17,484 bases of DNA, taken from positions 5,604 through 23,087 of the forward strand of contig DEIH01000162.1 of the NCBI GenBank assembly GCA_002352375.1, read 5' to 3'. The stretch's first letter is position 1. Each line of letters starts with the position of its first letter. The position numbers and the translations under genes are program-made. Below the pieces are notes generated by a model, which searched no databases, was not told the origin of the DNA, and was given only the letters and a program-made list of their open reading frames with translations. The DNA is from Spirochaeta sp. UBA2779. Its GTDB lineage: Bacteria; Spirochaetota; Spirochaetia; DSM-2461. Shown in pieces: positions 14,598 through 17,484 of the stretch.

Positions 14598-15848
14598 ATG
14601 AATATGATTAAAAATATACTTTTCGTATTAATAAATGCTCTGATGAATTTAATTTCAAAGTTTGTTCTGGGAGTTGTCATTCCCATAAAACTGAACGTCC
14701 GTTACAAAAATATCAAAGTAGTGTATTCCACCCGGGGCCCGTTTATGTTTTTGCCCAACCATACCAACCAGTGGGACCCCTTTATTCTCTGCTTTGCCAT
14801 GCTCCGGCCGATACGCTGGGTGGCTTCAGACGGCGTAATTCGAGATCTGGTAAAAAACCTTATTATCTGGGGAGGGGTGATTCCCAAGGTTAAAGGTCAG
14901 TCGGACATGATTACCATCGAAGGGCTGAAAAAGGCGATTTCCATGGGTTATCCGGTGGGAATCTTCCCCGAAGGGGAGCAGAACTGGGACGGAAGGTCTA
15001 AAGAGCTGATTCCTGCGACTGCCAAGCTGGTGCGTTTTCTCAAAGTACCGGTAATTGTACCGATTTTCAAAGGCGGTTATCTCACCAAGCCACGGTGGAG
15101 CTGGCAGATCCGGCGGACCCGTATTGATGTTCACTTTACCCGAATTATTGACGCTGATGAAATCAAGACGATGAAACTGGCGGAAATTGAAAAGCGTATT
15201 GATGAAACCCTCAAACAGGATGATTATGAATGGCAGAAAGAAAACATGGTGCCGATTCACAGCAGAAAAAGGGCCGAGCATCTGGAGCTTGTTCATTATC
15301 TATGCCCCTCATGTGAATCAATCGGCAACATGAAATCAAAAGGAAATACCTTGTTCTGCAGCTGCGGCTACAGTGTGGAGATAGACCGTTACGGTTTTTT
15401 TCAGTATCCCCAGGGCGGACCGGAGTTTGATTCTCCAAGTGATTGGGTGAAGTGGCAGAACAGCCTGCTAGTCCTCCGGATTAAAGAAGCGCTGGACTCC
15501 GGGACAGCCGGGATAACAGGCACCGGGGAAGCCGATCCGGTGCTGCTTCGAGACCCGGATGTAACTCTGATGAAGGGGGAGCGGGCCAAACCGATGAAGC
15601 CGGTTATTACCGGAGAAGCCCGGCTCTACAAAGACAGGATTGAAGTCGGTGACTCAGGTGGTGAAATCATCAGCCTTGTACTTAAAGAAACCACCGCAGC
15701 TAACACCTTCAAGCAGCAGAAGTTTGAATTCCGATATGAAAAAAACCAGTACCGATTACAGCAGCCGAACCGCAGTGCTTCGGGCTACAAGTGGGAAGTG
15801 GCCTATAAGGGGCTTAGAAGCCTCCTGGTTGAACGCGGAGAGTGGTAG
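14598..15848 (+). CDS. 1-acylglycerol-3-phosphate acyltransferase (PlsC-like) with zinc-ribbon extension
   Basis: Probable membrane-associated acyltransferase of phospholipid synthesis. Of 416 residues the first 210 or so form the PlsC domain: N-terminal hydrophobic segment (about 5-30), catalytic H55 and D60 in NHTNQWD (the HX4D motif) and the glycerophosphate-binding FPEGE at 123-127 (family FPEGT). The remaining roughly 190 residues are unusual: a four-cysteine zinc ribbon (C236, C239, C254, C256; YLCPSC and FCSCGY) followed by a beta-rich region without a recognised family. The start is bounded by an in-frame stop four bases ahead of the ATG; the nearest purine-rich site (GGGAGAGG, ending 14580) is 17 bases away, so initiation may be weak. 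Confidence 0.85.
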   Translation: MNMIKNILFVLINALMNLISKFVLGVVIPIKLNVRYKNIKVVYSTRGPFMFLPNHTNQWDPFILCFAMLRPIRWVASDGVIRDLVKNLIIWGGVIPKVKGQSDMITIEGLKKAISMGYPVGIFPEGEQNWDGRSKELIPATAKLVRFLKVPVIVPIFKGGYLTKPRWSWQIRRTRIDVHFTRIIDADEIKTMKLAEIEKRIDETLKQDDYEWQKENMVPIHSRKRAEHLELVHYLCPSCESIGNMKSKGNTLFCSCGYSVEIDRYGFFQYPQGGPEFDSPSDWVKWQNSLLVLRIKEALDSGTAGITGTGEADPVLLRDPDVTLMKGERAKPMKPVITGEARLYKDRIEVGDSGGEIISLVLKETTAANTFKQQKFEFRYEKNQYRLQQPNRSASGYKWEVAYKGLRSLLVERGEW

Positions 15849-15881
15849 GTGCCCTGGCGGTATCAATACACTGAATTAATA

Positions 15882-15902
15882 AATAAAGGTTTAGTCTTTA
15901 TT
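15882..15902 (+). terminator. Weak AT-rich hairpin after the acyltransferase gene
   Basis: A 7-bp stem AATAAAG/CTTTATT with a seven-base loop, 33 bases after the stop codon. The stem is AT-rich and no long U-run follows, so a terminator role is doubtful; the GC-rich hairpin at 15954-15980 could also stop rightward transcripts. Confidence 0.3.
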
Positions 15903-15950
15903 ATCAGTATGGATTCCATATTAATCGAATGAGACTTCACGTCAGAAACT

Positions 15951-15980
15951 AAAAAACCCGGAAAATAATTTTCCGGGTTT
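15951..15980 (-). terminator. Rho-independent terminator of the first barrel-protein gene
   Basis: A perfect 12-bp stem (AAACCCGGAAAA, 15954-15965 with 15969-15980) and three-base loop. On the minus strand it ends in six U (15951-15956). It lies 22 bases after the stop of the gene at 16003. Partly symmetric, so it may act in both directions. Confidence 0.88.
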
Positions 15981-16002
15981 CTCAATTCACTCTCAATAAG
16001 AT

Positions 16003-16542
16003 TTACTTCTTGAATGCAAATCCCACACCAAAGCCATGACGCATGGGATAGGGTGCTTCATAGAAGGTAACATCGTATTGGGCGTAAAGGAAAAGCAGGG
16101 TGATTCTGGCTCCTGCCATGGGGGCCAGCAAATTCTTGGAGAAGGTCTGATCCCCGGAAAGGGCACCGTACATGTCGTATGAAACGCCTCCGAAGCCGGC
16201 GACAGTAAAGGCTTTAGCAGGTTTAAATTTAAGATAACCCCGCCCCTGAATTACCATGTTGGCCAGCGCTATGTTGTTGGTAAAGTTGATACCCATGGCG
16301 ATAGCCGGCTCAACCCCTACGCTGATAACTTTTCTGTCCCCGAATCCATATCCTACACCGGCATAGGCCCCGATACCGTAGGGCATCCAGGAAGTATCTT
16401 CTGTAAAATTGGCGTTCATTTCGGAATAATCACCGAAGTACTGAGCCTGATAACCAAGTCCGAAATGCAGATCAAGGCCGCCGGCAGCTGCAAATCCTGT
16501 CAGTGCAGCTGTCAATAGAACAATTAAAATCACTTTTTTCAT
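16003..16542 (-). CDS. Small outer-membrane beta-barrel-type protein, paralogue A
   Basis: A 179-residue exported protein of unassigned function. The signal peptide (about 1-19) ends in FAAA before GGLDLHFG. The mature part consists of short alternating segments rich in glycine and aromatics (GIGAYAGVGYGFGD, IQGRGYLKFKPA, RITLLFLYAQYD) and ends GFGVGFAFKK, the pattern of an 8-stranded outer-membrane barrel. It is clearly homologous to the gene at 16829-17356. The frame is open to an ATG at 16599, but the ATG at 16542 is chosen: GGAG lies just upstream, it begins a standard signal peptide, and a promoter covers the longer start. Confidence 0.75.
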   Translation of the reverse strand: MKKVILIVLLTAALTGFAAAGGLDLHFGLGYQAQYFGDYSEMNANFTEDTSWMPYGIGAYAGVGYGFGDRKVISVGVEPAIAMGINFTNNIALANMVIQGRGYLKFKPAKAFTVAGFGGVSYDMYGALSGDQTFSKNLLAPMAGARITLLFLYAQYDVTFYEAPYPMRHGFGVGFAFKK

Positions 16543-16570
16543 ATTTAACTCCAATATAATAAGTTTTACC

Positions 16571-16599
16571 AATATATCAGTAAAAAAGGAATAATCCAA
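16571..16599 (-). promoter_or_regulatory. Candidate sigma-70-type promoter of paralogue A
   Basis: On the minus strand TTGGAT (16594-16599) and TATATT (16571-16576, five of six consensus bases) are separated by 17 bp. Transcription would start near 16564, giving a leader of about 22 bases with GGAG before the chosen ATG. Confidence 0.5.
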
Positions 16600-16638
16600 G
16601 GAATATGGTTTCGGTTCTTAGATGTGCATCAAGTGTTT

Positions 16639-16755
16639 ATTCCCAAGCGAAATGAGCGGAGTACAGCGGGTTCGCAAAGCGAACTTGCGAACCCGGAGTC
16701 GCTTGAGCGACTCCGGGTCCAGGGCTCTGCCCTGGTTCTACTGATACCATTCATT
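16639..16755. repeat. Dispersed structured repeat, copy 2 (short form, three hairpins)
   Basis: Shares both ends with the element at 5152-5339 (about 36 bases left, 33 right). The interior is three consecutive perfect hairpins: a 10-bp stem with seven-base loop (16668-16677 with 16685-16694), a 12-bp stem with two-base loop (16692-16703 with 16706-16717, sharing three bases with the first) and a 7-bp stem with three-base loop (16719-16725 with 16729-16735). It lies between the terminator of paralogue B and the promoter of paralogue A. No coding capacity is visible. Confidence 0.8.
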
Positions 16756-16765
16756 ATGTGAATAG

Positions 16766-16803
16766 AAAAACCCCCGGTGAAGACGAGCTTACCGAGGGTT
16801 TTT
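16766..16803 (-). terminator. Rho-independent terminator of the second barrel-protein gene
   Basis: Arms AAAAACCC-CCGGT and ACCG-A-GGGTTTTT pair around a loop of about 12 bases, with a small imbalance in the C-run. On the minus strand it ends in a run of five U (16766-16770). It begins 25 bases after the stop of the gene at 16829. Confidence 0.8.
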
Positions 16804-16828
16804 AAAGCGAATCAGGTTGCTCTATTTA

Positions 16829-17356
16829 CTATTTAAAAAAGGCAAAACCCAATCCGATTTCATGTTTGGCGATGCCGCCCCAATCACTGCTTAAAACCGC
16901 CGCATATTCCGCATAGAGGAACAGCAGGGTTATTCTGCCGCCGAAAACGGGGTTGAAAGAGTTAAAGCTGTCAATGCTGGTTGCGTTGATAAGGTTTCCT
17001 CCGTACCCGAAGAAACCGGTTGCGGTTAACATTCCGGCTGGTTTGAACTTTAAAAAGCCCCGCCCCTGATAACTGAAATTAGAGACACCCATCGGGTTGA
17101 GTGAAAAATCCCAGCTGGGTGCGAATTCAGCACCCAGGGAGAGCATTTTCTTTTCTCCGAAACCATAACCCAGTCCGGCATACCCACCAACACCCAGGGG
17201 CATACTCTTTACATCATCAACAACGTTACCCTGAGTCGGGATATCTCCGATGTAGGATGAGTGATAACCGGCACCGAGCTGAAAAACCAATCCGCCGGCA
17301 GCGGCAAATCCGGTAACTGCTGCAACGAGAACAGTAAGAATAATCAATTTCTTCAT
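16829..17356 (-). CDS. Small outer-membrane beta-barrel-type protein, paralogue B
   Basis: A 175-residue exported protein, tandem paralogue of the gene at 16003. The signal peptide (MKKLIILTVLVAAVTGFAAA) is nearly the same, and both share the blocks GVGGYAGLGYGFGEKK, YQGRGFLKFKPAG and RITLLFLYAEY and a GLGFAFFK end. Between these blocks the sequences differ, mainly in the stretches expected to be surface loops. A strong GGGAGG site (17364-17369) precedes the ATG. The gene has its own terminator, so it is transcribed separately from paralogue A. The function is unknown; adhesion, porin-like or structural roles are possible. Confidence 0.75.
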   Translation of the reverse strand: MKKLIILTVLVAAVTGFAAAGGLVFQLGAGYHSSYIGDIPTQGNVVDDVKSMPLGVGGYAGLGYGFGEKKMLSLGAEFAPSWDFSLNPMGVSNFSYQGRGFLKFKPAGMLTATGFFGYGGNLINATSIDSFNSFNPVFGGRITLLFLYAEYAAVLSSDWGGIAKHEIGLGFAFFK

Positions 17357-17363
17357 TTAAAAA

Positions 17364-17394
17364 CCTCCCGGCAGATATTTTTATTTTCCTGCCG
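17364..17394 (-). promoter_or_regulatory. Leader hairpin next to the ribosome binding site of paralogue B
   Basis: CGGCAG (17369-17374) and CTGCCG (17389-17394) form a 6-bp stem with a 14-base AT-rich loop directly against the GGGAGG ribosome binding site, sharing one base with it. It could protect the transcript's 5' end or modulate translation. The effect is speculative; the pairing is clear. Confidence 0.4.
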
Positions 17395-17484
17395 TTTCAA
17401 GATATTACACCCATTTTGATAAAAAAACTTACGGAAGTAAATTTTTTTACAAGCTTTCTCCATACAAGTATAATAATGCATGCA

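Noticed and set aside
16639..16755. CRISPR array or integron attC site
   Set aside because: There are no regularly spaced direct repeats, no cas or integrase gene, and the ends do not match the usual attC core sites.

Overview
The window most likely comes from a spirochaete, probably a free-living relative of Spirochaeta. This is an inference from style: small outer-membrane barrel proteins, periplasmic binding proteins with cleavable signals but no lipobox, an NfnAB-type bifurcating enzyme suggesting anaerobic life, and moderate GC. No rRNA, tRNA or marker gene fixes the taxon.

Left block (1-5121) is the most interesting part. A xylose-type periplasmic binding protein gene (xylF-like) runs leftward. 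It is followed by a strong hairpin terminator and then by the first codons of a probable sugar-ABC ATPase gene (xylG-like) cut by the window edge. In front of the binding protein lies a near-perfect sigma-54 (-24/-12) promoter. Divergently transcribed are an NtrC-class response regulator, a soluble sensor histidine kinase whose N-terminus is a sugar-importer ABC ATPase domain with eroded signature and switch-histidine motifs, and a small three-helix membrane protein with a zinc ribbon. A perfect dyad about 160 bp upstream of the predicted sigma-54 start fits the regulator's enhancer. I propose that the kinase uses an ABC-ATPase-like module to read the state of a sugar importer and controls that importer through sigma-54.

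Middle block (5152-9663): a structured dispersed repeat (copy 1), then a leftward ABC import operon of the Fe3+/polyamine/phosphonate type: binding protein, fused two-domain permease, and ATPase. A perfect hairpin sits between the binding-protein and permease genes.

Next (9695-14472): a leftward nfnA-nfnB pair (ferredoxin:NADP+ oxidoreductase, overlapping ATGA), a rightward alkaline-phosphatase-superfamily metalloenzyme, and a convergent leftward class I/II aminotransferase.

Right block (14598-17484): a rightward acyltransferase with a C-terminal zinc-ribbon extension, then two leftward paralogous beta-barrel-type envelope proteins, each with its own terminator. Copy 2 of the dispersed repeat lies between them.
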